64,000 bases of DNA from Chelonoidis abingdonii (lineage: Eukaryota; Chordata; Testudines; Testudinidae), in NCBI RefSeq assembly GCF_003597395.2, contig NC_133774.1, forward strand, positions 35,337,814 to 35,401,813, in the 5' to 3' direction. Below are positions 10,206-21,956 of the stretch, piece after piece. The notes under the pieces are model-generated. The model searched no databases, was not told where the DNA came from, and was given only the letters and a program-made list of their open reading frames with translations. A program made the position numbers and the translations under genes. Position 1 is the first letter of the stretch. Every line of letters begins with the position of its first letter.

Positions 10206-11208
10206 TTACGTTGAGGCTTGGTGGATGCAAGCGGTTCTTTAATGTGTCTCCTGTGCCTCTTTGCAGCACATATTAAACACCATGTGGTTTAATTATTAAT
10301 CAATGTTATTAACAAATCAGGATGTTTTTTATTATGTTATTAACCAAATTGTAGTTGATAAAATAATAATACTTGGTCAGTCATTTTTCTATTAGAACAA
10401 TATATGAGAGAAAATGAAACAATGAATTCATACCACTGTGGATCTTTTGGGTGCTGAAGGGCATCTTTGCAGCGGACAGTCAGTCACTTTCAAGCTGAGG
10501 ATTCTCAACTGCCTTGTCCACCAGGGAGACAGAGGGGGATGCCACCAAAGAGCCCATAGTCAGCAAGGAGGAACAGACGAAAGGTAAAAGAAAAAACTGG
10601 TCAGTGGGCCTGTCTTACTTCAGAAGGGATCTGGGAGTATCAATGTCCACTTCAGAGTTCACTGGGGTTCCAGTGCAAGCCTCACTTTTCCCCTTCGACA
10701 CCCTCCTTCTCTGACACCAGGGGCTCTACGGGCCGTCCTCTCTTCAGGGCTGGTGAAGCTCAACTTTCTGTTCCCTTCCCAGTGCTGTCCCCATCTGAAT
10801 AGAGTTCCCTCCTTCTAAGTCCTCCTCCAGTCTTGACATGATTTGCAGGTGTAGCAGAACAGGGCCACTCTAGCCCAAAAGCAGCTCTTTAACCCCTTCC
10901 AGGCTAGTGCAGGGCTTACATACCCTGTCACAGTCCCCCTCTAAGGAGAAGCTTATTACATGTCAAGAAATGAGTCCTGACAATGATCTGTTTCAGTCTA
11001 CAGGATTTGTACACTCCATTGAAATACTGATGGATTTCCCAGGTCTCGGATTTCTTTAATCTAATTTTTAGAGATAATTGGAAGCTGGTTGAACATGGTT
11101 TTCACTTTACCTTTTAAAAACCACAGATTGGTAATATGCTGTTATTTGAGAGCATACTGTTTTGATAGAACATCAAGCATAAAAACACAGAATTATATTA
11201 AGATGATT
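10206..11208. other. Unassigned; possible retroelement fragment at 10690-10935
   Basis: The first part is AT-rich and featureless. From about 10690 to 10935 the sequence is GC-richer and ends 'ataccctgtcaca', similar to an LTR terminus, but no matching start or TSD was found. Confidence 0.3.
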
Positions 11209-11272
11209 GACTATGGTTGTGTGTGTGAGTGTGAGTGAGTGTGTGTGTGTGAGAAAGTGTGTGGGGGGGCAT
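11209..11272. repeat. (TG)n-rich microsatellite
   Basis: Imperfect TG/TGAG repeat followed by a short G run. Confidence 0.85.
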
Positions 11273-11854
11273 AGATCTAAAAAAGGTTTAATGCAGACTA
11301 AAACATGTCCTAATCCTGCACATCTTAATCAGGCAAAGTTCCCACTAACTACATTAGGTGAGCAGGAAGCCGGTCTATCCCTCTTGTTGGTTTGGGAGAA
11401 AAATCTCACCTCAGGCATGAGGAAGCCTGCCATAGTCATCTTATCCTACAAAAAAAAGCAAACTCAAAATGAGATATTGAATAAGGCTCAAAAAACATAT
11501 ATATAAAAAACTGCAGGTGCTCAGACATTACAGTGATACATAGGGTATAATGGACTACTAGCCCTTCAGCTCAACTTTGTTATATAAATATAAAAGAAAT
11601 GTTACTACCATACTCATGTAAATAGTGTAAGAGTTATAAAACCAACAATTTTGGCATTCAGTCATTTTAAATTTTTGTTACAGCAACTGGACATTAGGAT
11701 TTTATAATACGAGGGCAAGATAAAGAAGAGATATTTACAGTTCAGATTCCTATAACTGACATCATGCCATCGTGTTTTAGAAATGCAGGGATTATGTAAA
11801 GGGTATGACAAGGGATGAAAAAAAATGTTTTCCATGCCAGAGCAATTTCTCAGT
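11273..11854. other. Unassigned AT-rich stretch
   Basis: No coding signature or repeat family seen. Confidence 0.5.
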
Positions 11855-12550
11855 TAGAACATAAGAACAGCCGTACTGGGTCAGACCAAAAGGTCCATCT
11901 AGCCCAGAATCTGTCTACCGACAGTGGCCAATGCCAGGTGCCCCAGGAGGATTGAACCTAACAGGCAATCATCAAGTAATCTCTCCCCTGCCATCCATCT
12001 CCATCCTCTGACGAACAGAGGCTAGGGACACCATTTCTTACGCATCCTGGCTAATAGCCATTTATGGACTTCACCACCATGAATTTATCCAGTTCTCTTT
12101 TAAACACTGTTATAGTCCTAGCCTTCACAACCTCCTCAGGCAGGAGTCTCCACAAGTGATCTGGTGTCTGTGTGAAGAAGAACTTCCTTTTTTATTGTTT
12201 AAAAACCTGCTCCCTCGCCTATTCATTTCATGTTTGTGCTCCTAAGTTTTTGTATCTCATGGGAATAAGTAATCACCTTTCCTTATCCTTCTCTCCCATC
12301 ACTCATGCATTTTTATACACCTCTCAGCTTATCCCCCTTAGTCTTGCGCTCTTTTCTCAAGCTGACACGAGGCTAGCCGTCTTTTAATCTTTCCCATATG
12401 GGACCCTCTCCAAACCCCTAATCATTTTCGTTGCCTCTTTCTGGAACCTTTTTCTAGTGCCAGTCAAATCTTGTACACAGTGATATCAGATGTGGGCGTA
12501 CCATGGATTTATATAAGGGCAGATAATCATTCTGAGTCTTATTCTCTATT
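11855..12550 (-). mobile_element. CR1 LINE 3' fragment (antisense)
   Basis: Begins with the reversed 3' end 'gaacataagaacag' and 'ctgggtcagaccaaaaggtc', then 'agtggccaatgccaggtgcc', then the antisense C-terminal coding region ('cttttaaacactgttatagt', 'tcattttcgttgcctctttc'). Truncated at about 12550 before the RT active site, as is typical of 5'-truncated LINE insertions. Confidence 0.88.
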
Positions 12551-13322
12551 AGAGAGATGCACTTATTGCTCAGTTTAAGAGGAAGCATTATATGCTCAGG
12601 ATTATTTCTCCAGACCAACTTTAGAACACACTGGGTACGTTACAGTTGAAATCACAGTATTTGCAATACCAGTTTTGCATCTGAATTTAGAGAATGTTGA
12701 TGGCTGTTTTTCAGGGCACCTAAGTTTATTAGATACTAATTTGGAAAAGCGCAGGATTAAAGAGGAACTGAGGTCTGGTGTTGCATTTAAAGATTAATTT
12801 CACATTAGGTGCACATTGTTGAATTGAGGTAACACTAAAAGCATTGACTTCCTGTGGACATTTGTTACTGCCTGACCTTTTATTACGGATGTGTGTACTA
12901 ATCCTATTGCTTCTTTTTCTAACAGTCCTCCAATGACATCTTATTACTTTCCACTAAACAGTATCATTCTTTTGCTAAAAAAAACTAAATCATGTATTAT
13001 GCGACATTTAATACAGAGTTCAAAACATGACAAGCTAGTAAGGCGTACCAAAGATCCTTTCCTTCAAGGCAGGACCACTGATAACGTATATCAATTTAAA
13101 AAATTAATCAATTAATAGATTTTTTACAATGTTGCTGCTATGATTTAGCGCTCTGAAGAGGCGTGGGAGGCAAAGGAAACCTTTACCTATCGCATGCCGT
13201 TAAGGATGTGAAGTGCTTTGAGATCTTAGCTTCTGAGAAAAGCACTTAATAATGATACCAAACTCTTAAATAACTATTTCAGATTTGCTGATACCAGTTT
13301 TACCTGACACCCGCAAAGTGGT
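12551..13322. other. Unassigned; L2-like tail near 13205
   Basis: Mostly AT-rich. 'gaagtgctttgagatctt' followed by 'aaaagcacttaataatg' at 13209-13257 resembles the 3' tails of old L2-type LINEs. The match is short and uncertain. Confidence 0.35.
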
Positions 13323-13830
13323 TAAGGTACGATTTATCATACTATATTATTTTAGTAAAAGTGCATGGGACTGGTCACGGGCAAAACACAACAAAAATTA
13401 TTGACTTGACCTGTCCATGAATTTTACTAAAAAATATTCATGGTATGAATCTCGGGAGGAAGGAGCGGCTATGCGGGGGGGCGGAAGCCAGGGGGCCCGC
13501 TGAGGGGCGGGGGCTGCTGCTGCTGCTCCACCCATCCCAGGACCACTGAGTCCCTGGGGCCAGCCACATCGGCTGCTGCTTGGGCGGTCCCCGCGGCCAG
13601 CTGCCCAGGGCTGCCAGAGCAGCGGCTACTGCGGCTAGCTGTGGGACCACCTGAGCAGCTGGTTGAAGAGCCGCTCCAGCAGTGGCCAGTGTGCCTGTCC
13701 CCAGGGCTGCCTGAGCAGCTGGCCCCAGGGTCAGCTGCTCAGGCAGCCCTGGGGACAGGCACACTGGCCACTGCGGAAGCCATGGAAGTTGCAAGAAGTC
13801 ACAGAATCCGTAAAAGACACAGAGCCCCAA
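13323..13830. mobile_element. Fold-back DNA element (copy 1 of a family) with long palindrome
   Basis: Starts TAAGGTACGATTTATCA, followed by an imperfect hairpin with arms at about 13353-13380 and 13405-13429 ('tagtaaaagt...' against '...attttacta'). The same hairpin occurs in the copy at 60623. The GC-rich interior contains a perfect 41-bp inverted repeat (13680-13720 and 13733-13773). The right side has 'gtcacagaatccgt', also shared with the 60623 copy. No transposase is present. Long frames across the palindrome on both strands are composition artefacts. Confidence 0.65.
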
Positions 13831-14566
13831 CAATGGTCCATGGGCTAAATGCCATAAAAACACAGTTTCCATTACAAGTTATGCTACCTGAGATTGGGTG
13901 TCTCAAAAGTAGAAACAGATTTGAGCAAGAGCACTTCTCTGCATGCCCAGACATGCTGTAGTGTGTGGAAGAAACCTAACCAGGAGTACTGAGAAAGACC
14001 CTGCATACGAGAAGAGTCCCAAACACTCCATAAGAGTGGGAAGGCAAGCGAGAGACGTTTTACACCTTGATTTTTACACCATTTGCTCAATTAAGATATT
14101 ACTTTCTTATGAAAGGGGCACTGGTTTTTGTCTTTTCAGGTGCAAAAACCTCTTGAAGTGCCCCTGAGTAGGCTGTGTGATATCCTCCCCTCAGAAATCC
14201 TTCCAGGAAAAATTCTCATGCTGCTGATTGAGCCTTTTCGTGGCAGTTACAGATTAGAGACTGGGAACGTGGCCCCTGGCATGCTGGTGTGCCTCAAAGC
14301 ACCAGGGTCGGAGGTTTGTGGCAGCAGTGCTAGCTCACCCTCTCAGGCTCCTGAAAAAGATCGGTATAGCAACTGTTAGTGTTGGCTCAATGTTTGCAGG
14401 GTTTCTCTATTGCGGGGGTAGGGGGGAGATGGAGCATGCTAGAGAGCTGCTGTATCAAAGAAAACCAGAGGTTAGGGCCTCAATTCTCCACTGATTTCTC
14501 AGCTCAGAAGAGAACGAAGTTACAAGTTGAAATGAAGACACCACTACATGTAAATGAATAAGAATT
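13831..14566. other. Unassigned stretch with an exon-like frame
   Basis: No recognised family. An open frame at 14128-14379 is preceded by an acceptor-like 'tttgtcttttcag' at 14138-14150. No protein family was recognised and the frame ends in a normal stop. A small inverted repeat (GGGGCAC ... GTGCCCC, 14116-14165) spans the same start. Evidence for a real exon is weak. Confidence 0.25.
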
Positions 14567-15210
14567 AGGGCTGTCAAGAGACTAAAAAAATTAATCGTGA
14601 TTAATCGCGCTGTTAATAATAGAAAACCATTTATTTAAATATTTTTGGATGTTTTCTATATTTTCAAATACATTGATTTCAATTAGAACACAGAATACAA
14701 AGTGTACAGTGCTCACTTTACAATGCAAATATTTGTAATAAAAATATAAAGACAAGAAATAGTATTTTTCATGATAAAGAGATTACACTACAGTACTTTA
14801 AGGTGAATTGAAAGTTAACTTACAAATGTAGTACTGGGAACTAAAAAATAACTGCATTCAAAAATAAAACAATGTAAAACTTTAGAGCCTACAAGTCCAC
14901 TTAATCCTACCTCTTTGTTCAGCCAATAGCTAAGACAAACAGGTTTGTTTACATTTGGAGGAGATAATGCTGCCCGCTTCTTGTTTACAATGTCACCTGA
15001 AATCGAGAACAGGCATGTGGATGGAACTGTTGTAGCTGGCGTCGCAAGATATTATGTTCCAAATGCCCTAAAGATTCATATGTCTCTTCATGCTTCAACC
15101 ACCATTCCAGAGGACATGTGTTCATGCTGATGACTGGTTCTGTTAAATAACGATCCAAGGCCTCGTGGACTGATGCATGTTCATTTTCATCACTGAGTCA
15201 GATGCCACCA
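14567..15210 (-). mobile_element. hAT element fragment, second copy of the AGGGCTGTCA family
   Basis: Begins AGGGCTGTCAAGAGAC with 'attaatcgtgattaatcgcg', the same terminus and palindrome as the 7004-8771 element in opposite orientation. At 14941-15130 the sequence is the reverse complement of the transposase C-terminal region at 7577-7707 ('ggagataatgctgcccgctt', 'ttgtttacaatgtcacctga'). It continues to a segment matching 7010-7072. It fades out near 15210 with no right terminus, so it is one half of the mirror-image element. Confidence 0.75.
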
Positions 15211-15384
15211 GATGCCATCAGCCACATCCTCCCAGACAATCATGAAGGAGAAATAATTCTGGTATATCTTAACCTAAGAGTTCTTGAGTTTGCAATGTTC
15301 TTTTGACAATTTTTTGCTACAGAATTTCCTAGATTCTTTAAAAAGGAAACAAATTTAGTCATGTGCAACTGTAATGACATCTTG
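15211..15384. other. Unassigned
   Basis: Sequence between the hAT fragment and a tRNA-like segment; no feature recognised. Confidence 0.4.
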
Positions 15385-15475
15385 CACGCATCAGCAGCAA
15401 GGATTGAACCCAGAAATCTCAGGTTCACATTAGAGACCTCTATCACTATCATTTCAGCTAAAAGCTGGTAGCAAT
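15385..15475 (-). repeat. tRNA-derived SINE-like head
   Basis: On the minus strand a B-box-like 'GGTTCAATCC' lies about 50 nt downstream of an A-box-like 'TAGCTGAAATGATAG'. This is the layout of a Pol III tRNA-related promoter. The fold was not verified and it is not an intact tRNA gene. Confidence 0.35.
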
Positions 15476-16477
15476 AGTAGGTGATGATCAGTTACTAGCG
15501 AGGTACATGACATACATTGCCAGTTGTTTACACAACTGTTTGCTACACAGCACTATAGTAGTGGCAGTCAGGATTCCAGGATTCTATTCCTAGCACAGAG
15601 GGAAGAGTGTGTCTTAGAAAGTAATTAAAACAAAGTTTGGCATCATAGCCAAGCACATAGATTTGACGCATTTATTCTGAAAGGCAGTGTTGCTACACAG
15701 ATCAGACACGGATCTGTCATTCTATTCAGTCTGAATTCTATTCCCAAGTATACAAAAAGTGACATTATTCAACTTCTCAATTACCCTTCCTGCAAAATGG
15801 GAAGCAGTGTAACTGTCTGCCTCTTCCGGTAGGAATAGGCGGCCTTTCTCAATAACAAATCATTGATGTTAATATTTCTGTTCACTTCACAATCAAAGAC
15901 AGACTTGAACTGAGAACTTTTTTGGTTCTCAGCCATTGATACCCTCCCCTAAACTTAGAGGTATTTTGATGGGGAGAGGACAGGCAAGCAGCTCAACAAG
16001 GCATGAGAGTATGCAGGGTACAGCTGGAATAATAAACATTAAGGAGCTGGTGCAGAACAAGTTCTACTGAGTATTGTAAATAGCGATTTTCTGTGGTTTA
16101 TAATTTACCAAGCCTGGATAGGTTTTCGCAGGAACGGTGAAAGGCCTCAGATTTACCCTCAGCTCTGCCCCAACCCACCATACTGCAACTTCCTGCTCTA
16201 AGCCATGGATCTGTAAAAGTCGTTCTAAACAAAAGACCTGATCACTTTTAAACTGGTATGGCTACCTCATTTTTGAAAAACAACTTTTATTACATTTGGC
16301 TTTTTTTATTTAAATGTAATCCAATTCAGAGACAAAGTACAGAAATAGTATTTCAGCCTGATTGGTTGAAGTTTAGCAAAGCTATAAACAAATTAAACAA
16401 AAGCACAATAATGGGAAGTGTTAGGTAGCCTTAACTGTGTGTTAACATATTTAACCTATAATTATTAATTATTTCTA
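15476..16477. other. Unassigned
   Basis: AT-rich, no clear ORF or repeat family. Confidence 0.5.
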
Positions 16478-16595
16478 GTGCAGTACCACCCAATAGCATC
16501 AGTCAGGATCAAGGCCCCATTTTGATATGCTCTGTACAAACACAAAGGAAATGTCCCCCATCCCTTGAAGAGTTTACAATCTCAGAAACATGTAT
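16478..16595 (-). repeat. Ancient amniote interspersed repeat, second copy
   Basis: 'aggatcaaggccccattttg', 'ctctgtacaaacaca' and 'gagtttacaatct' match the layout of the repeat at 10084-10205. Confidence 0.55.
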
Positions 16596-17566
16596 ATAGC
16601 TTTATATTTTATGATGTTGCACTTTTGTTTTAGGCTGTGTGTTTGTTTTGGACTTGATCCAACTCTTATTCAAAGTCAACAGAAAAGATTACCTGATAGC
16701 TGTAATCAATACTGTCTATCAATCAATAAATAAAAATTTATCTTGCGTTAAAGATCTTTTTCTTAAATTTGGAACACAATTCACTGAAAATATGAATGCA
16801 GTGCCCTTCTAAAACAAATTAAAAAGAAAATGAAGCAATGTATTATAAATGAAAGTTTTAAAGCTCACAAATTGTCATATTGCTTTGTATTCAGAAACAA
16901 AATCCAAATGAACCATAAAGGATGCAGTTGAAACATTTGAAGATTTTTATCTCGGTATACTATTTAGCTAAAAACTAGTGAAAAACCTTTGAATCTTGTT
17001 CTAATAAAAAGTCCTTTTAAAAGGAGTATAATTTGATTTTCATCTATGAACACATTACAAAATGTTCAAGCTGAAAAGTATTTAGCTTCATTTGTAAACT
17101 GAGTATTGAACAGCATGAAACCATGTAAAAACTATTATAATATCAACCACATACTTGTGGTTCACTGTAACAATATGAATTTCCAACAATACTAAAAAGA
17201 GTATAGACTTAATGGAAAATGTACTGTCGACTAGATTCCCTGATCCCCTACCTTCCATTTTCTTCTTGCTGATCCTCAAATCTCAGCTTCTCATTTGCAT
17301 ACTTCCAACAATTCCAAGCAGCCATAGTATTCAAATGGCATTTCCTAGGAGCATTAATCTCCCATGTCAGACACACAGGAGAAAACCATCTAGGAACAGC
17401 TCAGCATATCCAGAGTACAGGCTTAAACAATATTGGCAGGGAAAGAATACGTTAAAACTCATTTGTTAAACAATTAAGATAAAATAAAAAATGGGGAATA
17501 AAGAATAGATACTTCGATAATTTGCCAAATTCTCCCGATTAAGAGTGAGACTAGACTTCTTACATA
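16596..17566. other. Unassigned AT-rich stretch
   Basis: No coding motif or family recognised. Confidence 0.5.
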
Positions 17567-18769
17567 CATAGAATCATAGAACATGAAGTCTCTTCCAACC
17601 CTATAGAAGTCATTTAGTCTAACCCCCTGCTCAAAGCAGGACCAACACCAACTAAATCATCCCAGCCAGGGCTCTGTCAAGGCAGGCCTTAAAAACCTCT
17701 AAGGATGGAGATTCCACCACCTCCCTAGGTAACACATTCCAGTGCTTCACCACCCTCCTAGTGAAATACATTTTCTTAATATCTAAGCTAGACCTCCCCC
17801 ACTGCAACTTGAGACCATTGCTCCTTGTTCTGTTATCTGCCACCACCGAAAATAGCTGAGGTCCATCCTCTCTGGAGCCCCCTTCCAGATAGTTGAAGGC
17901 TACTATCAAATCTCCCCTCACTGTTCTCTTCTGCAGTCTAAATAAACACAGTTCCCTCAGCCTCTCAAGTCATGTGCCCCAGCCCCCTAACCATTTTCAT
18001 TGCCCTCCACTGGACTCTCTCCAATTTGTCCACATCCTTTCTGTAGTGTGGCGCCCAAAACCGGATACAGTGCTCCAGATTAGGCCTCAGTGCTGAATAG
18101 AGGGAAATGATCATGTCCCTCAAGCTGCTGGCAATGCTCCTACTTATACAGCCCAAAATGCCATTAGCCTTTTTCGCAACAAAGGCACACTGTTGACTCA
18201 TATCCAGCTTCGTGTCCACTGTAACCCCTAGGTCATTTTCTGCAGAACTGCTGCTTAGCCAGTTGGTCCTCAGCCTGTAGCAGTGCATGGGATTCTTCCT
18301 TCCTAAGTGCAGGACTCTGCACTTGTCCTTGTTGAACCTCATCAGATTTCTTTTGGCCCAATTCTCCAGTTTGTCTAGTTCGCTCTGGATCCTATCCTTA
18401 CCTCCAGTGTATTACCTCTCCTCCCAACTTTTTGTCATCATGAACTTGCTGGGGCACAATCCATCCATCATCCAGGTCATATAATGAAGATGTTGAACAA
18501 AACGGCCCAGGACCGACTCCGGGGCATTCCGCTTGATACCATCTGCCAACTAGACTCGAGTCACAGATCACTACCCATTGAGCCAGGCGATCTAGCCAGC
18601 TTTCTTTCACCTTAAGTCCATTCATCCAATCCATACTCATTTAACTTGCTGGCAAGAATACTGGGAGATCGTATCAAAAGCTTTGCTAAAGTCAAGATAC
18701 ATTATGCCACCGCTTTCCCCATATCCAAAGAGCCAGTTATCTCATCGTTGAAGGCAATCAGGTTGGTCA

Positions 18770-19235
18770 GAAGAAACCAATATTGATCATCTAGTCTGAC
18801 TCCTGCACAACACAGGCCACAGAATCTCACCCACCTACTCCCGCAACGAACACCTAACCTATGTCTGAGCCACTGAAGTCCTCAAATCATGGTTTAAAGG
18901 CTTCAAGGTGCAGAGAATCCTCCAATAAGTAACCCGTGCCCCACACTGCAGACGAAGGTGAAAAACTCCCAGGGCCTCTGCCAATTTGCCTTGGAGGAAA
19001 ACTCCTTCCCAACCCCAAATATGGCAATAAGCTAAGCTCTGAGCATGTGGGCAAGACTCACCAGTCAGACACCCAGGAAAGAATTCTCTGTGGTAACTCA
19101 GATCCCACCCCATCTAACGTCTCATCACAGGCCATTTGGCTTATTTACAACTAATTGCCAAAATTAGGCTATCCTATCCCCTCCATAAACTTATCACGCT
19201 CAGTCTTGAAGCCAGATATATGTCTTTTGCCCCCA
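18770..19235 (-). mobile_element. Second CR1 nested in the first
   Basis: The outer CR1 text stops at 'caggttggtcag' (about 18768) and resumes at 'tgaatccatgttgactgttc' (about 19250). Between them is a different CR1 3' region: 'ccaatattgatcatctagtc', 'acaggccacagaatctcacc', 'accccaaatatggcaataag', 'cccctccataaacttatca'. The host being continuous on both sides shows that this copy inserted later. Confidence 0.7.
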
Positions 19236-19312
19236 TTACTCCCCTTGGTGAATCCATGTTGACTGTTCGTGACCACCTTCCTCTCCTACAAGTGCTTCAA
19301 AATGGATTCCTT

Positions 19313-19384
19313 GAGGACCTGCTCCATGATTTTTCAAGGGCCTAAGGTGAGGACCTGCTCCATGATTTTTCAAGGGCCTAATGT
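19313..19384. repeat. 36-bp tandem duplication
   Basis: Two adjacent 36-bp units (19313-19348 and 19349-19384), each starting GAGGACCTGCTCCATG, differ at a single base near the end (aaggt versus aatgt). It lies inside the CR1 coding remnant. Confidence 0.95.
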
Positions 19385-19640
19385 GAGTCTGTAGTTCCCT
19401 GGATTCTCCTTCTTACCTTTGTTAAAGATGGGCACTATATGTGCCTTTTTCCAATCGTCCGAGACCTTCCCCAATCGACATGAGTTTTCAAAAATAAAGG
19501 CCTATGGCTCTGCAATCACATCCACCAACTCTCTCTGCAGCTGCAGCTGCATTAGATCCAGCCTCATGGACTTGTGCATGTCCAGCTTTTCTAAATAGTC
19601 CTTAACGTGCTCTTTCACCACTGAGGGTTACTTACCTCCT

Positions 19641-21483
19641 TTGGGTGGATGCAACTTAAAGGGTACAGGATTTAGGTTGAGGAGAGATGCCATGGTGCAA
19701 ACACATAGGACAAGTGCCCTTAATGAGAGGAAACTGGAAGACTTAGATATAGCCTCTTATTATAACAACCATTTACTATATGCTGGTTTGAAGTGACTGT
19801 ATAAACCTCTATTTAGAATAAAAATAACTCATCTGTGCAACTTCTGCAAAGTCTCATTATGACCTTCCAGTTAAAGAATACTTCTTGGTAATAGAGCACA
19901 ACCAAATGGTAACTGAATAGGTTATATTTGTAAATGCCTCTATGAAAGCTGAATAAAATTAAATGTCATTTCCTTCTTCAGTTTTTGAATTTCTATCAAC
20001 AATTACACATACCATTAAATATGTATGTACTAAAAAATACAGACCATGAGATCTGTATAAGTTTTTACCTAATTATTATACTAACTCAAAAATATTTTAA
20101 TGCAATTAAATGCGGCCCACATTTTCAGGAATTAGGCCTTTCAGCTTCCCCCTTTCAACACAGGTTCAAAGAATTTAGCATTATTAGACTGTCATAAATG
20201 AGTTAAGGTTTCTGGCAGGCAGTCTGCTGCAATAGCTTTGAATTTCCCTTAAGTGCATACTGTAGATGACTTATTTTAATAAGAATTATCACTACCCTGT
20301 GGCTCAGACAAAATCTAAACTCTTATTTCCTGTGTATCACCAATATGCCAAGTAAAGGGCAATTTTTCTTACCTGCAATATTTACTGAAGGTAAAATTAA
20401 GATGCATTCTGAGATACATGTATTGACCATGCTTCTGATCTTTACTTTAGAAGGAATTAATATTTTAAAAGTTATGTAAGACCTTCTCCATGTTTACATC
20501 TACATGCTGCGTTTGATTTCTCTGTCGGAAAATCTACAGTAGCATATTTTCTTTTTTATGAAACTATTTTGTCTTTAACTACAGGAAAAGGAAGTCTTTT
20601 CTTGGATCTTTCTCAGGGACAATTCCAATTTCCTATGACAGAAAACATAACGGTATTTTAAAAATTATTCCAGTTCCATACTGCACTTAGGATGGTCAGA
20701 GTATTTCTGTAATATTCATTAGATTTAGTGTAGAAAGTGCCAGAAGCAAGAGAAGAGTGATTTTCTTGTAATGTTTCCTGCACTGATAGTACTGTGAATC
20801 TACTTTCTGGTACTTTAATATAAAGCTGAATTGAATCAATCTTCCAAAAGAATGAGTGATTAGTTTCATTTCAAATTGCTTATCAAAAAAGCAGTGTTCA
20901 TTACTGATAGCTCAAGACAATGAAAGCACTAAAACAGGATTACACAGATTTACACTGAGGATTTGATATCAGAATATCATCTTGCCATTACAAATTGATC
21001 AATAAAGGTAGATAATGTCTAAGGCTAGCATATTTCCTGTACCTACTTTGCCATTATAGTCCCACTCTGCATAGAAGTGAACAGAAAGGGAAAAGTTGTG
21101 AAAGGGAGAAGGCAGTGTTGCAGTATCTTCCTCACTGCACCAGCAATGAAGAGAGTGGGGAGACGACCTCAAATGAGTGGGCAGTTATTACTAAGGGTCA
21201 AGCCTCATAGATCCTCTCCAGTCACATGGATGGTTCTCACTGAAGACTTTTCAGACCACCTCTCCACCTCAAAGAACAGCATCATGGTCAGCCTGTTTGT
21301 TGTGCCACATGTGGCTCCACTGCCACAGTTACGCTTTGACTTTCCTGGTGACACTCAAGGTGGATGGAGACCTTGAAAGGTGAACTAACACTCTTCAAGA
21401 GACAAAATTAATTATCTAACCATGTTACACATTCTGGGGTTCTCTTGTTGACTGTCAATATAGCCAGCATGACATGCCACTTT
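19641..21483. other. Unassigned AT-rich stretch
   Basis: No gene, motif or repeat family recognised. The frame at 21077-21376 has no known domain. Confidence 0.5.
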
Positions 21484-21956
21484 GGCCTAGTTTACGCTAG
21501 AAAGGATTTCTCAGTATAGCTATACCATCAAATCCTCGTAGTGGAGATTCTTGTCTACATGGTTAGTTAGTGCGTGCTAGCCAGGGTATGAACGTACAGT
21601 ACACTAGCTTGACATGCACTGACTCGCTGTGTGGACCCTGCTACTGTGCACAACAGAACTTTTAGTGAGTTGTAGCAAGGTCCATAAGGCCAGTCAGTAC
21701 AGGTCACGCTAGCGCACTGTATATTCGCAGCCCTGCTTTCTAAGAACAGACTAGCTGCGCAGACAAGCCTGCAGCTTATCCTGGTATAGTTTATACCAGT
21801 TCCCAAACATCATAAGCTCTAGTGGCAAAAGGACTCTTTCCTCACCCTAGTTATTTTGCCAGAATAACTGTCCACATTAGGGTTTGTTTTTTGCCAATGT
21901 AAAAGTGTTGTAAAGAATCAGTTATACCAGCAGAAATGTCTAGTCTAGACCTGACC
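21484..21956. mobile_element. MITE with long imperfect terminal inverted repeats
   Basis: The left end 'ggcctagtttacgctag' and the reverse complement of the right end 'ggtcaggtctagactag' align over about 40 bp, including 'atttct' and 'gtata'. No internal coding. No clean TSD was seen, so the superfamily is not assigned. Confidence 0.5.

Larger units (their letters stand above)
17567..19640 (-). mobile_element. Long antisense CR1 LINE with nested CR1
   Basis: Reversed CR1 from its 3' octamers ('agaatcatagaa' at about 17571) through ORF2. Minus-strand translation at 17652-17921 reads a CR1 ORF2 C-terminus (GDLIVAFNYLEGG, WNVLPREVVESPS). At 17965-18342 it reads a further RT-proximal part ([30 protein letters not shown]). 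The RT box is broken: the site near 18440 reads KFMMTKS where CR1 normally has FADD. The element is interrupted at about 18770-19235 by another CR1 and contains a 36-bp duplication at 19313-19384. It ends by about 19640. Confidence 0.85.

Noticed and set aside
13438..13872. 144-residue Ala/Pro/Gln-rich minus-strand frame
   Set aside because: Spans the perfect palindrome in a fold-back element, with an equivalent frame on the other strand.
15385..15475. Functional tRNA gene
   Set aside because: Only A-box and B-box-like motifs; no cloverleaf or 3' terminator seen.
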